From Hyalomma asiaticum (Eukaryota > Arthropoda > Arachnida > Ixodida > Ixodidae), in the NCBI GenBank assembly GCA_013339685.2, contig CM023482.1:79633768-79697767 (forward strand): 64,000 nt of DNA, given 5' to 3'. Both the position numbers and the translations under genes were made by a program. The notes under the pieces were generated by a model, which was given only the letters and a program-made list of their open reading frames with translations, was not told the origin of the DNA and searched no databases. The stretch's first letter is position 1. Each line of letters opens with the position of its first letter. Below, piece after piece: positions 1-9,478 of this stretch.

Positions 1-131
1 GGCTTATAAACGCGCAAAATTACGGAAAAAGCATGCATATAGGTCGAAAACAGGCATTTGTGGGTCGGGCCGCTCGATAGGTCATTGGGCGGGCCACATG
101 CGGGCCCCGTGCCACATGTTTGAGAACCGTG
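1..131. mobile_element. possible 3' end of a hAT-type element
   Basis: A GC-rich stretch with repeated GGGCC words ends in CATGTTTGAGAACCGTG. Read in reverse, this end resembles the CAGGGGTTCTCAAA-type terminus of hAT elements. The other end lies outside the window, so the call rests on one degenerate terminus. No coding sequence is visible. Confidence 0.3.
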
Positions 132-1382
132 GCTTATGGGTACATGTATACCTTTGGAGCCCAGGTCAAGGCCTTGTTGTAGCGAAAGAAGTCTATCGGA
201 AACATTGGGTATCCTTTAAGAATACACGACGCTAACATCAGAGTCCGTTGTCAGCTGTGTTGTGCGGATTGACACTGTCACGAATGTTGCGTTATTGCGA
301 CCGCCGTGGAAATCCAACAGCATCGTCGAAATTTCAACCAAAAACGGGGTAAACTTGTTTTAGCTTTTGCAACGAAGTTCTCAAGGTACACAATGACTGT
401 TATTGTCTGACTGAAAGGCCTACTTCGAACCTGTTTATTTCTCTCCAAGAAAGCGGTATCGCAACACGTGACACCGATCGCGAGGAATAACAATATTTAC
501 ATCCATCTGTCTTATACCCGTAACAATGGGATAGCTTCCATATGCTCGCGCTTGAAACCACGTGAGCGATGTCGTCGTAACGGCCGCGCGTGTATGTGTC
601 CGCAAAGCTTCACAACACGTGCGCGTGAGAACTTCGCGGCAAGTTGTAAGCGCGAACGTAAACAAAACTTTTCTGTCGGCTTTTCTTGAGAAGCGCTTTA
701 CACCAAACGGAAATGTCTGCGCGCAGCTGTGCGCGCACTCACGAAAGTCGCGTGACGACACTCACGCTGACAGAACAAACAAGAGCCGTGCTGCCTGCGG
801 AGCCAAGGTCGTCACAAGTGCTTGTCACCTGCTCTTCCGACTTGCAGCGACAAACCAACGACGTGCACACGTATACAATATGTATCACATGCGGCGACCA
901 GCGAGGATTTCTTGACATATATACCGCGGTGGACTCATCAGGACGTCCGATCACCGCCGTGGGAGTGATGATGCCGTGGTCGTATACCGCCTTCACTACA
1001 TTCAATGTGGCACACAGCGCACTTGTTCAAGCTATCGGGCGGCACCAATGCCGTGGACGATCCGGCGTAGTTCAGGGACGATGAAAAAAATTGCGGTACC
1101 CTCAACGTTGGCCTTAAGAGTTGAACGCGATATCGATGCCTGGTCCCATTCTCATCGCACTGTCTTCCGCTTGCCACGCTCTTCAGTCGCCTATAGCCAC
1201 GTAAATGCCACGACACCGCTTGGTATAGAAAGTGCGAGTTACTTGCGCTACTGCGTGGTCTCCATCGTAGTCTTGCGCCATTTGACATTGATGCGTCATC
1301 AAAGCTCGCCGATAAAGACGGCACCATTATAGTTGAGACTTGAGCTAGTTTGTAATGGTTGATATTGAGGTGGGCGCATCGC
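132..1382. other. no recognised feature
   Basis: Mixed-composition DNA. Short open frames exist on both strands but overlap one another and resemble no protein I know. No SINE or transposon end is visible. Confidence 0.5.
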
Positions 1383-1445
1383 TACACGAAACACGGACAC
1401 AGAAGAAGACGCACCTGCGCGTCTTCTTTGTCCTTGTTTCATGTA
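1383..1445. repeat. imperfect inverted repeat (hairpin)
   Basis: The arm from 1383 (TACACGAAACACGGACACAG) runs to GACGC at 1412. It pairs with 1419-1445, whose reverse complement begins TACATGAAACAAGGACAAAG. A few mismatches and a 3-nt length difference separate the arms, and the loop is short. It is probably part of an interspersed element whose outer ends I could not place. Confidence 0.55.
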
Positions 1446-1575
1446 CCGCTGCATCCACGTCAAGATGAACAAGGCAGGAGAGCATATGTGGGGGAAGTAT
1501 AGATAGATTATACGTAATATAAAATATATTATACGCATTTACTGGAAATATTTCCGTGCAATAAAGAAAAAAATT

Positions 1576-1679
1576 GCGGGGTGGCTAAGTGTGTAACGCA
1601 TCGCGCTCAGGATCGTGGCTCAGGAGCGAGGGGTGCCGGCCTCCCAGATTCGATTCCCCGGTCGCCGAGGTTTTTTTTT
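1576..1679 (+). repeat. tRNA-like Pol III unit with T-run terminator
   Basis: A box A-like GTGGCTAAGTGTGTAACGC near 1581 is followed by a box B-like AGATTCGATTCC near 1647, then nine or more T from 1671, a typical Pol III stop. Box spacing suits a tRNA-derived unit. I could not fold a full cloverleaf with a paired acceptor stem, so it is called a tRNA-derived SINE head or tRNA pseudogene. Confidence 0.45.
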
Positions 1680-2007
1680 CTTCTTATTTCCTTATTTGCA
1701 CCTACGTCAAGTTTTCGCTCACGGACAACGCTGATTTTTCGCTAACAACCAACGACGCCGACACCGTAATTTCTGTGAAATGAGCTCTTTAACACGCTAT
1801 CGCGTTAAAGGACAGAGAGAGGTTAGCGCAGACTCTCACTTCAAGGTTGCTTTATACAGCGTGTATCCGTTAGAACCTCGCTATAGTAACTTCTACGTGG
1901 CACGGTCTCCTGCAGCAAACGGTGCAGCTGTTACGCGAAAGGGAAAAAAGGACCAGCTCATGTCCTTGACCCACTACAGCCATGCACAAGGGACGCGGCT
2001 TCAAAAG
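1680..2007. other. no recognised feature
   Basis: Unique-looking DNA between the tRNA-like unit and the SINE-B cluster; nothing supported. Confidence 0.4.
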
Positions 2008-2096
2008 CGGTCGCATGCACTTTCGAATGGAGGCGAAAATGCTAGACCCGTGCACTGTGCGATGTCGGTGCCATATGATGATGATGATGACGATTG
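2008..2096 (+). repeat. SINE-B fragment with (GAT)n
   Basis: The words GGTCGCATG, ATGGAGGCGAAAATGC and CCCGTGCACTGTGCGATGTC match the middle of SINE-B as seen in the full copy at 58266. The fragment breaks into a short (GAT)n run at about 2080, immediately before the next copy, which points the other way. Confidence 0.6.
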
Positions 2097-2097
2097 T

Positions 2098-2330
2098 GGT
2101 TCCGTTAGGAAAGGACGCTAATTTCTGCAGCCCATGTAGGGAGCACGGCTAAGCGTCCGTGGGGATTGGGGAAAGGGGGTGAAAGAGATAGAGAGGAGAG
2201 AAAGGCCGTAGTAGAGGGCTACGGAAATTTGGATCACCTGGGCTTCTTTAACGTGCACTGACAACGCACAGTACACGGGCCTCTGTCGTTTTCGCCTCCA
2301 TCGAAAATGCGACCGCCGCGGCCGGGATCG
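2098..2330 (-). repeat. SINE-B, nearly complete body
   Basis: Read on the minus strand it carries the SINE-B order: GCGGTCGCATTTTCGATGG, GAGGCCCGTGTACTGTGCGT, a pyrimidine-rich stretch, then GCTGCAGAAATTAGCGTCC and TTTCCTAACGG. The tRNA-like head is mostly missing. SINE-B shares its head and middle with Ruka but has a different 3' half. Confidence 0.75.
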
Positions 2331-2336
2331 CGGGTT

Positions 2337-2456
2337 CCAAAATGCCAGAGTGGTCGAAATCTCGGAGCCCTCCACTACGGCGTTCCTCCTCTATCTCTTT
2401 CATTCCTTTTCCCTAGCCCGAGGGGCGCTGAGCCGCGCTCCCTCAAGGGCTCGCGT
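2337..2456 (+). repeat. SINE-B fragment, inverted relative to its neighbour
   Basis: AATGCCAGAGTGGTCGAAAT, GGAGCCCTCCACTACGGCG, a CTCTATCTCTTTCA tract and GCTGAGCCGCGCTCC follow the SINE-B 3' half on the plus strand. It meets the minus-strand copy at its 5' end, so the two are head to head. Confidence 0.65.
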
Positions 2457-2506
2457 CTTAACCGAACCGTCTTAACGTCTTAGCGTCTTAACCGAACCCC
2501 ATTTAA
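2454..2506. repeat. short tandem CGTCTTAACCGAAC-type repeat
   Basis: CGTCTTAAC recurs four times within about 50 bp, partly followed by CGAACC. A local minisatellite at the end of the SINE-B cluster. Confidence 0.5.
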
Positions 2507-3227
2507 GGCGGAATCGAGCTTGGAATCGCTCGAGATGCTTAGCTCGACAAGCTTTCGCGGAGCAGATTTCTGGCCATCTGTCCGGGTCCCTTGATATGAG
2601 AAGCAGCACGCTATACAGATAAGCTGGCAACACTGTATCCTATCATTGCATGATCGCGCTTGATCAGAAATTCGTTCAAAGAGGATTTGGTGATTGAGGT
2701 GAGAGTACGCGTATCTCTAAACGAGGGTAAGGGCGCACGGTGTACAAGGCGTGGTATTATATGCTCCGACACTAAGCTCGATAAGCAGCGCGATGAATGT
2801 CCAAAAGTAGCAGCAGATACTTGCAAGTTTTCCTGGTTGTATACAATGCATAGCACTGCACAGACTGCATGCAAATACGCACACGCACAGGAGCGATCGA
2901 TACCGAGGATTTTGCTAGAAAGAACCCGTGACGATCATGTAAAGGCATGTATGCAAGTAATAAATGTTGGCACCTATAGCATGCTCGCAGAGCATGTATT
3001 CCACCCACCGGCCACGGCAGCAAACTCATCACTGTGGAGACAAAAATCTATCACGCGCCCGTGTAGAGCTCTGTCCTGAAGAACTTAATCACTCGGTCTG
3101 TGTGCACTTCCCAAACAGTATAAGGCACCGTTCTTGAAAATGCTATTATGTGTTCCCAATTCCGTTTCATCTGTGAACAAGGCATAATGGCGCAGCAGAA
3201 ACAGCTGCACTGAATGAGCACGCGAAC

Positions 3228-3228
<1 letters not shown>
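2507..3228. other. no recognised feature
   Basis: Unique-looking DNA; no coding or element signal. Confidence 0.4.

Positions 3229-3302
<74 letters not shown>
3229..3302. repeat. (ATT)n microsatellite
   Basis: An uninterrupted ATT run of about 24 units. Open frames through it are artefacts (poly-Ile or poly-Asn). Confidence 0.95.
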
Positions 3303-3304
<2 letters not shown>

Positions 3305-4015
3305 TCACACCAGTACGAAAACTGTTTACACCGCCGCCCGCAAGGAGACTCTTCTGCCAGCAATATGTTACCACGCCGTTTCACAATATGTGTTATCTAA
3401 TCATTACCCTTGATCAGTTGTGTATACGACCCTACCGTTAGCGCCTGTTCGACTACTCCACCAAAATACCCGCTTGTTTGAACAATGAAATCATCGGCAG
3501 TGGTATTTTTTTCACCCACTTTCTGCCATAACCTGAAGATGGGTCAGGTGTGCGCTATGATATAATACGACGCGATGTTTGCTCAAGCCCACCCCCCCCC
3601 CCCCCCTCACTTAATGGAGCAGGCGCGCTGACGCTCGAATGTGCTCCGTTTTCAGGACCCACGGTGAAGCCTCGCCGCGCTGACCGTATACGTCGTCGGC
3701 GGCGGCGACGGCGTCTCGAGCACACAAAGGCAACAGTACGTGGTCCATGCTCGCGAAAGGTCGCCACGAAAAACAGGTGCAAGCGATGAGAAACAAGACT
3801 CCGTTTCCATATAATACCGATAAAGACAGGAGCGTCCTTGAATAATAATAACAACAAAAAAAGGAAAAAAAAAAGCGAACACGGCCGAGCTGGCTGCAGC
3901 TGCATATGCACAAAGCACACAAACACGCGCAAACGCGCGCACTGATGCAAAAACATGTCGAGTACGTCGAAAAAAAAAACAAAAAACGCCCGCTGCGACG
4001 ACTGCAGCGACCACG

Positions 4016-4019
<4 letters not shown>
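3303..4019. other. no gene; poly-C and A-rich tracts
   Basis: Holds a C-run at about 3592-3606, a GGC/GAC-rich patch near 3700 and A-rich DNA near 3840-3875 and 3970-3985. Open frames here are low complexity. Confidence 0.5.

Positions 4020-4083
<64 letters not shown>
4020..4083. repeat. (TA)n(GA)n compound microsatellite
   Basis: About 15 TA units pass directly into about 15 GA units. The same order recurs at 23947-24070. Confidence 0.95.
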
Positions 4084-4084
<1 letters not shown>

Positions 4085-4213
4085 ACAAGTTCAAGAAGGT
4101 GTAATCGTTGCACCAACGTCGTCATCGCAACTACCGTCGTTATCTCGCTGTCACCATCGTAGCTCTCTCTGTTCGCGTATACCGCGGAATGATGTATAAG
4201 ACTACACATGAAA

Positions 4214-4252
4214 CTTGCAGATTTCTTGCCGACCTGGCAAGAAATCTGCGAG
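4214..4252. repeat. perfect 14-bp hairpin
   Basis: GCAGATTTCTTGCC (4217-4230) and its exact reverse complement (4236-4249) flank the 5-nt loop GACCT. Two or three further pairs extend the base. It is too short for a typical miRNA precursor. Confidence 0.6.
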
Positions 4253-4561
4253 AATCGATGTATAGTCAACGAAAGGTGAATGAGAACGAAGCAAAGCAGA
4301 GCGACTATAAAAAGGGACAAACGCAAAAATATGTCCGTATGCTGCGCACGTTGAAACGTTCCTTTCGTGTTTCAGCGCGCCGAGAAGGAATAAGCACTGA
4401 GATTTCGCGATGCGGCACTCAGTTCAACGAAACTTATACCTTCTGCATATCGAATATTATAGTCGCGCAGAACCGGGCGAAAGCGTAACTCGTGCGCTGT
4501 AGGTAAACAGATGCGGAGCGACCGTGAGCATACACGTTTATGAAGGGGAAAAAAAATTATC

Positions 4562-4730
4562 GCGCACCTGTTTTGTATAGCATAAAGCTACAAGGACATC
4601 CTTACGGATTTCTCAGAAACGAAAGTAACTTGTTGACGAAAAATTCGTCTTCAGCGGGGTTTATAACTCGGGAACAACCAGGCTGCTATCGCGATTGGCA
4701 GTGCAAGGACGAACTCATCGATCAAACTCG
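4562..4730 (-). repeat. tRNA-derived SINE, family D, copy 1
   Basis: On the minus strand it has a box B-like GAGTTATAAACCCCG, then GACGAATTTTT, CTGAGAAATCCGTAAGGAT, and a closing CTTGTAGC...GCTATACAAAAC that can fold back. The same order occurs at 40000-40151 on the plus strand, so this is a dispersed family. Box A is not clear in either copy. Confidence 0.55.
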
Positions 4731-4842
4731 AAGCACGTGGGCACGAATACGACAAATGAGTTGCTAGGAATTCCGCGAGGTCAAGCAATGATTATAAAAA
4801 AAAGCAATATTATCGTCTTGACGTTGTAGCACAAAGCTACAA

Positions 4843-5557
4843 GATTGATTTATTGATTCTGGGGGGTTTTACTTCCCAAAACCACGTTATGATTATGAGA
4901 GACGCCTTATAGTGCAGTGCTCTGAAAATTTCCGACCAGCTGAGGGTCTCTAACGTGCGCTGACACCGCACAGTACACGGGCCTCAACATTTCGCCCGGT
5001 ATACATGCAGCCGCCGCGGCCGAGATTCGATCATGCGACCCTCGGACCAGCAGCCGGGTACCATAGCCACTAGACCAGGGGTTATCAAGCAACCTTGACA
5101 AAAGGAACCCTGCCCATGCTGCAAAGGGTTCCACGGAACCGAGATACGCCCCACCCCCGTGCCTCCCCTACTCTCTTCGCACGCTGTTGTCGATCTCTGC
5201 GGCATTTACGTTGCGGCGAGTCCAAAAAAGCAAGGGCATAAACAAATTTATTTCCATGGAGTGTGCACGCAATTGTAAGCTAAGGCCCCTTTTTCTGCAC
5301 CATCAAGTGGATGCGTGGCTCTGTCACATCGAGGGCCACCTTCAGATAAGCTGGACAGCTTCTATACCATGCGTTGTGTATAGTTCTCTACTTTCCGGCG
5401 CGTAATGAAGGGCGTTTACATCGTGTATTTTTGTCCATGGTCATAGCCATTCAGCGAACGCGAAACCGACCAAAATACATCGGTAGGTCGCGGAACCCCG
5501 AGCAGGCGCCCGCGGAACCAACTTTGAGGACCCATGCACTAGACCACCGTGGCGGGG
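4843..5557 (-). repeat. Ruka-type SINE, interrupted by a hAT MITE
   Basis: The Ruka body and most of the tRNA-like head lie at 4843-5075 in reverse, with words such as CGGGCCTCAACATTTCGCC and CCATAGCCACTAGAC. The outermost head (CACCGTGGCGGGG) resumes at 5545. The 461 bp between, plus one 8-bp duplicate, is a later insertion. Confidence 0.8.
5076..5536. mobile_element. non-autonomous hAT element (MITE), 461 bp
   Basis: The left end CAGGGGTTATCAAG and the reverse complement of the right end (CATGGGTCCTCAAAG) form a short imperfect TIR of hAT type. CACTAGAC is directly repeated at 5068-5075 and 5537-5544, the 8-bp target duplication expected of hAT. Removing the element and one duplicate restores a continuous SINE head. 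The interior has no transposase ORF, so movement would need a transposase from elsewhere. Confidence 0.8.
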
Positions 5558-7053
5558 CCCAAAGCTGCAAGAAGCACTCTTACGGGGCGTTTTAGGAAAA
5601 GACGTCATCATCTGGACGCTCGTGTAATACTGGGAAACCCTGCGTATACGTAACCGAGCCACAGACGCGGCGCGACGGCGGCGTTTTCTCTGTCTTGTCT
5701 TTCGCACCACAGTCCACCGCTGCTCTGCTTCTACTATAAATGCAGAGGGGGCGCGCAACGTCGTGCCGCATACCGCGCTGAAGCCGCGCAATCGCCCCGC
5801 GCGACCCTCATTCGCTTCCCCTCCTCCTTCCTATTCTTCTGCACCCATTTACGTCTCTTTCCGCATTCGCGGAAGAAAAGAACCGACATCCAGGCACACG
5901 CTCACGCTGCAGACGGGCCAAGCGCGCCTGGAGCACCCCTAATACCCTTGGACAGGCGCCGCCGCGCCTGTACACCACGAAGAAAGAATGCTCGCGCCCC
6001 ACGTCGGTAATTGCAGACAAGCGCGCGCGCGAACCGGCAGCCGGTCACAGTATATAAAGTCCCTGTATACGGTGATGCAGGGACTTTAGGTCACAGCGGT
6101 GTGTATACCGTTGGCCGTGAATATATATTGCGCTCGAGGGGAGAGAGTGAGAGAAGTAGGACGGGCACGTGGACGCCATACCGTCGAAGCAAGAAGCTAG
6201 AAAAAAAAAATAATAAAAGCGAACTGTGGCGCGAGGAGCTTCACACCATGGAAAGCAAGGGCGAGCAGTATAAGGCGGATAAGCACAAAGGGTGCAGGAT
6301 GGATGCCATGAGCGTCCCCTTTGTAACGGGCCGGTGACATGTGCGCCATCAGGCTCGTAAAAAAATTTTTAAGTAGTTTTTCCCCTCTCTCTTTAAGTTG
6401 TCCTCATGCCTTTTAAATCTACTTCAATTAAATCGATCATACTATACCAAAAACGTAAATTCATAGCCCAGTTCTCTGCCCCTTATGGCAGAAAGTCCTT
6501 ATTTTTCCCTATAATTATTTTTGTCCGTCCTCTCTAGCTTTCTGCCACCAGTATTCTAACCGTCTTTTGCTTACTTCAATCGCGGGTATGTACTTACTTC
6601 AATCGTTCGTGCTTGCAGCTATGAAAGCGCGCCCTAGCGAGTCCTAGCTGCAGTTTTGTAGGGAAGATGGCGGATACAAGGGCGGCGGCGTACTCTCCTA
6701 TGTGCTAGAGTGCCTGTCTTCTCCCTTATTGCGTCGTAACCAAATTATGACATCGTCAACGCGACAGTGTACGTGAATGTGCCGGTATAGTACGGATCGA
6801 ATGGCGCACATTAAAAGAGGCCGAGTTGTACAGAGTGCGGAATAACTTGCGTGATCGAAAATAGCAAGTGACGACGAGGGCTGTCCCCCGCGCTGGAATT
6901 AACTCTACAGTGAACTCGCTGTCGCCCATTTGTGGCCGTGGGCGACAAAGAGTATAAGATGGGGAGGCGGAATTTAAAAAAATGCAGATATTAATTGGAA
7001 CCAACTCGCGTAGGACACGTCAGAGTGAAGGCATTTGTTCTGCAGTAGGCATG
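5558..7053. other. no recognised gene; GC-rich then AT-rich
   Basis: GC-rich to about 6050, with TATATAAAG at 6051-6059 and an AAAGTCCCTG/CAGGGACTTT dyad just after it. AT-rich from about 6360. The TATA-like word may be chance. No transcript or exon is supported. Confidence 0.4.
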
Positions 7054-7075
7054 CTAAGAAGAAGAAGAAGAAGAA

Positions 7076-7121
<46 letters not shown>
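7054..7121. repeat. (AAG)n(ATG)n microsatellite
   Basis: About seven AAG units followed by about fifteen ATG units. Confidence 0.9.
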
Positions 7122-7123
<2 letters not shown>

Positions 7124-7440
7124 GAAGCTGTATAGAGTGACCACAGCTTTTACCGACAAAGGTGCATCGAAGGCATGTAGAAGTCAGGTCAGGTACAGAG
7201 TCAACTTGACATGCTGGTCGATCGACCTGCCACGATAGCGTCGATTTCATGTATAAGCGAAGCTTGCGAGGCTGTTATAATCCTGTTACACGAGCGCCCT
7301 TAACCACGGTTAGCGTAACCGCGGTTATCGTTAAACGCGGCAAGACGATGCAAGAAACATGACTTGTCACGTTTGTCGCGACAGAATAATGATGCTTGCC
7401 CGCCGTATACGTGGAGTGCTCAGGAAATTTTTGAACATCT
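7122..7440. other. no recognised feature
   Basis: Short unique-looking stretch; nothing supported. Confidence 0.4.
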
Positions 7441-8336
7441 GCAGCGGTCCTTTAATGTGACATTGCATGCAGTACACTGCACGCATCTGACATTGCATGC
7501 AGTACACGGGACTCCACCGAAAATGAGCCCACGGCGGCCTGGAGATTATTACGACTCGAGTTCCCACTTGCAAGAACCGTTGCGCGAACCCCTCTTCGAC
7601 AGCCACCGTGTTTCGGCTACGCGGCGGCAGGATTCCCGTTGCGGGATTTATGACCCGGCGATCTTCGGACAAGACGCCGCCGGCTACTGCACCGGGAGCG
7701 ACACCACACAGGCGCGGGCGCGACTCTCTGGCGCCTTGTTATTGCCTCTTGGTCAGGCAGTGAACTGTCGTTTGCGTACGACCGCGTAAACAAGGACATT
7801 AAGCACTTCCGGCCGAACTCTTTCATGTGGCCGGTGTGTGAGAAGAGCGGTCAACATGTGTGCGCGGTTCATCACGACCTGACAGCTGCCAGATGGTTGT
7901 ACGCGTATCCTCCTTTCGGCCATAACGGACACCGGGAGAGTGCGAAGTTGACGCCCAGTTGAGGGCGGTGACCACGAAGGACGCTTTCTTCAACCTGTGT
8001 TGTGATTGTACAATTATAACTAAGGCTAATTCCCTAGCTAGGGACCTGGGGAGGACGATCCGAAACGAGCTGCCAAGCCCTCTCTCGGCGCAATTCTTTC
8101 TATTCTTTGCCATGAAGTAAACGTCACATGAGCCTTCCTCTGCCCCGGTCTCTTGATCTGCCTCGGCTCGCATCTCCGGGAGTTTCAGAGCCGGCGGTAT
8201 GATTCCGCCTTCGCAAGGCTCACGATACTAACTGGGTCGGTTCCGTGGAGTGGCAAGCCGGTCCCAACGAGATCTAACCCGCGTTCTTCAGGTGAGCAGT
8301 TGAGCGCCATATAACCGCTATAGACCACCGCAGCGT
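7441..8336 (-). repeat. Ruka-type SINE, interrupted by a solo LTR
   Basis: Diverged Ruka body in reverse at 7441-7546, with CCTTTAATGTGACATTGCATG, part of which is duplicated about 40 bp on. The head resumes at 8274 with CCGCGTTCTTCAGGTGAGCAG and CGCTATAGACCACCGCAGCG. The LTR between them sits inside the box B region. The copy is more diverged than most, in line with greater age. Confidence 0.7.
7547..8269 (+). mobile_element. solo LTR related to the LTR element at 45.7-50.8 kb
   Basis: The sequence aligns along its length, in reverse orientation, with the 863-bp LTRs at 45717 and 49932. Shared words include CTACGCGGCGG, GATGACCCGGCGA-like and GTTGACGCCCA stretches, CCCTAGCTAGGGA and GTCTCTTGATCTGCCTCGGC. 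The ends read TATTACGAC and CCCAACG, against TGTTACGAC and CCCAACA in the younger LTR. AGAT directly repeats at 7543-7546 and 8270-8273, a 4-bp target duplication as at the full element. No internal region remains, so it is a recombined solo LTR. It lacks the ~140-bp terminal array of the younger LTRs. Confidence 0.75.
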
Positions 8337-9248
8337 ACAAAAGGAACACTCTGAGGTCGGTTGCAAGTGATTACAGAGCTATGAACAACGCAGCTGTATC
8401 ATAAATATCACTTAGTCGTGTTGTGGATATAGTTTTCAGTGTAAGATTGTATAAACAGTGCTACATTACTTATGCGCACTAATGATTCTCAGATAACACA
8501 GGAAGAGCGAAGGACTCCATATACACCCACGTTGTATGAGCAGCGCCAGCTATAGTTTTTTTCTGCGTGAGTAAACTGTATGCATTAGGAGGCTTACCTA
8601 CCGCCTCGCTGTACGAGGGAATGCAGGACTGAGATAATAAGACGGCCGCTTTGTATATCTGATATACACATTGCATTTTCTTACACCAACGCAGGTTGCG
8701 GGTATCACGTCGCATACATGTATATACGCTGCCTCTCCAACCATGCACGTTCTGGCAAATGCATAGCGCACGACGCATGGATTAATCAGTTCCTACGAGA
8801 CCTGACTACAAGAACGTCATTAAGACTAACTTTTTTGGTTCTGCCTTAGTAGTATCGTCAGGCTATCACAGAACGTTTAACCCATAAATTGTTTAACGCA
8901 GGACACATATAAGTGTACCGTTAGAGAAGTATGTATAAAACAAAAAACGCACAATTATTACATTCATTGCCGATTTTGCAATTTACAATCCGCGAATTGT
9001 ATTGCAAGAGCGGCAACGAATATTACGCCTTCTGCTGCATACTTTGTTGACGGCTTGTGCTGAAAGGAAGTTCGATATTGCCTTATAAGGTATCGTAAGG
9101 TATCGGTATCCAGAGAGGTTTGTCGCCAAACGCCATGCGTTACGCTAACCATGCGTCCATGCATACGAGTTATGCGCTCCGGCGCTGATTTTTCGAATGT
9201 ATAGCGTGCGAAGCCTCCCTCACTTTCCAAGGATCACTTCCATTCGGA
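8337..9248. other. no recognised feature
   Basis: AT-rich unique-looking DNA with no coding or repeat signal that I can support. Confidence 0.4.
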
Positions 9249-9478
9249 CCCCGACACGGTGGCGATAGTGGTTAAGGCACTCGGCTGATGATCCGAAGAA
9301 CGCGGTATCGAATCCCGGCCGCGGCCGCCGCAAATGTTGAGGCCCGTGTACACTGTGCTATGTCAGTCCACGTTAAAGAACCCCAGGTGGTACAGATTTC
9401 CCGAGCCCCCCACTACGGCGTATCTCATAATCAAATCGTGGTTATGGGACGTGAAAACCCAGAAATCAGTCAATCAAT
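9249..9478 (+). repeat. Ruka-type SINE, nearly complete
   Basis: Head with GGTGGCGATAGTGGTTAAGG and box B TATCGAATCCCGGCC, then TGTTGAGGCCCGTGTACACT, CACGTTAAAGAACCCCAGG and the tail CAGTCAATCAATCG. About 20 bp after the head are lost (no GATGGAGGCG). Confidence 0.85.

Noticed and set aside
3051..3441. Open frames rich in Ile or Asn across the ATT run
   Set aside because: Translations of a trinucleotide microsatellite; no real protein. The same holds for frames across 7054-7121, 12931-13009, 33879-33987, 35927-36002 and 61066-61177.
3652..4326. 224-codon minus-strand frame
   Set aside because: It passes through the (TA)n(GA)n microsatellite (Leu-Ser and Ile-Tyr repeats) and low-complexity flanks.
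6051..6059. TATATAAAG as a promoter
   Set aside because: Isolated TATA-like word with no initiator or downstream coding evidence; such words are common here.
8269..8313. Extension of the solo LTR to about 8313 through a GTGAGCAG word
   Set aside because: The stretch aligns better with the Ruka head (CCGCGACCTTCGGATCAGCAG), and AGAT at 8270 marks the LTR border.
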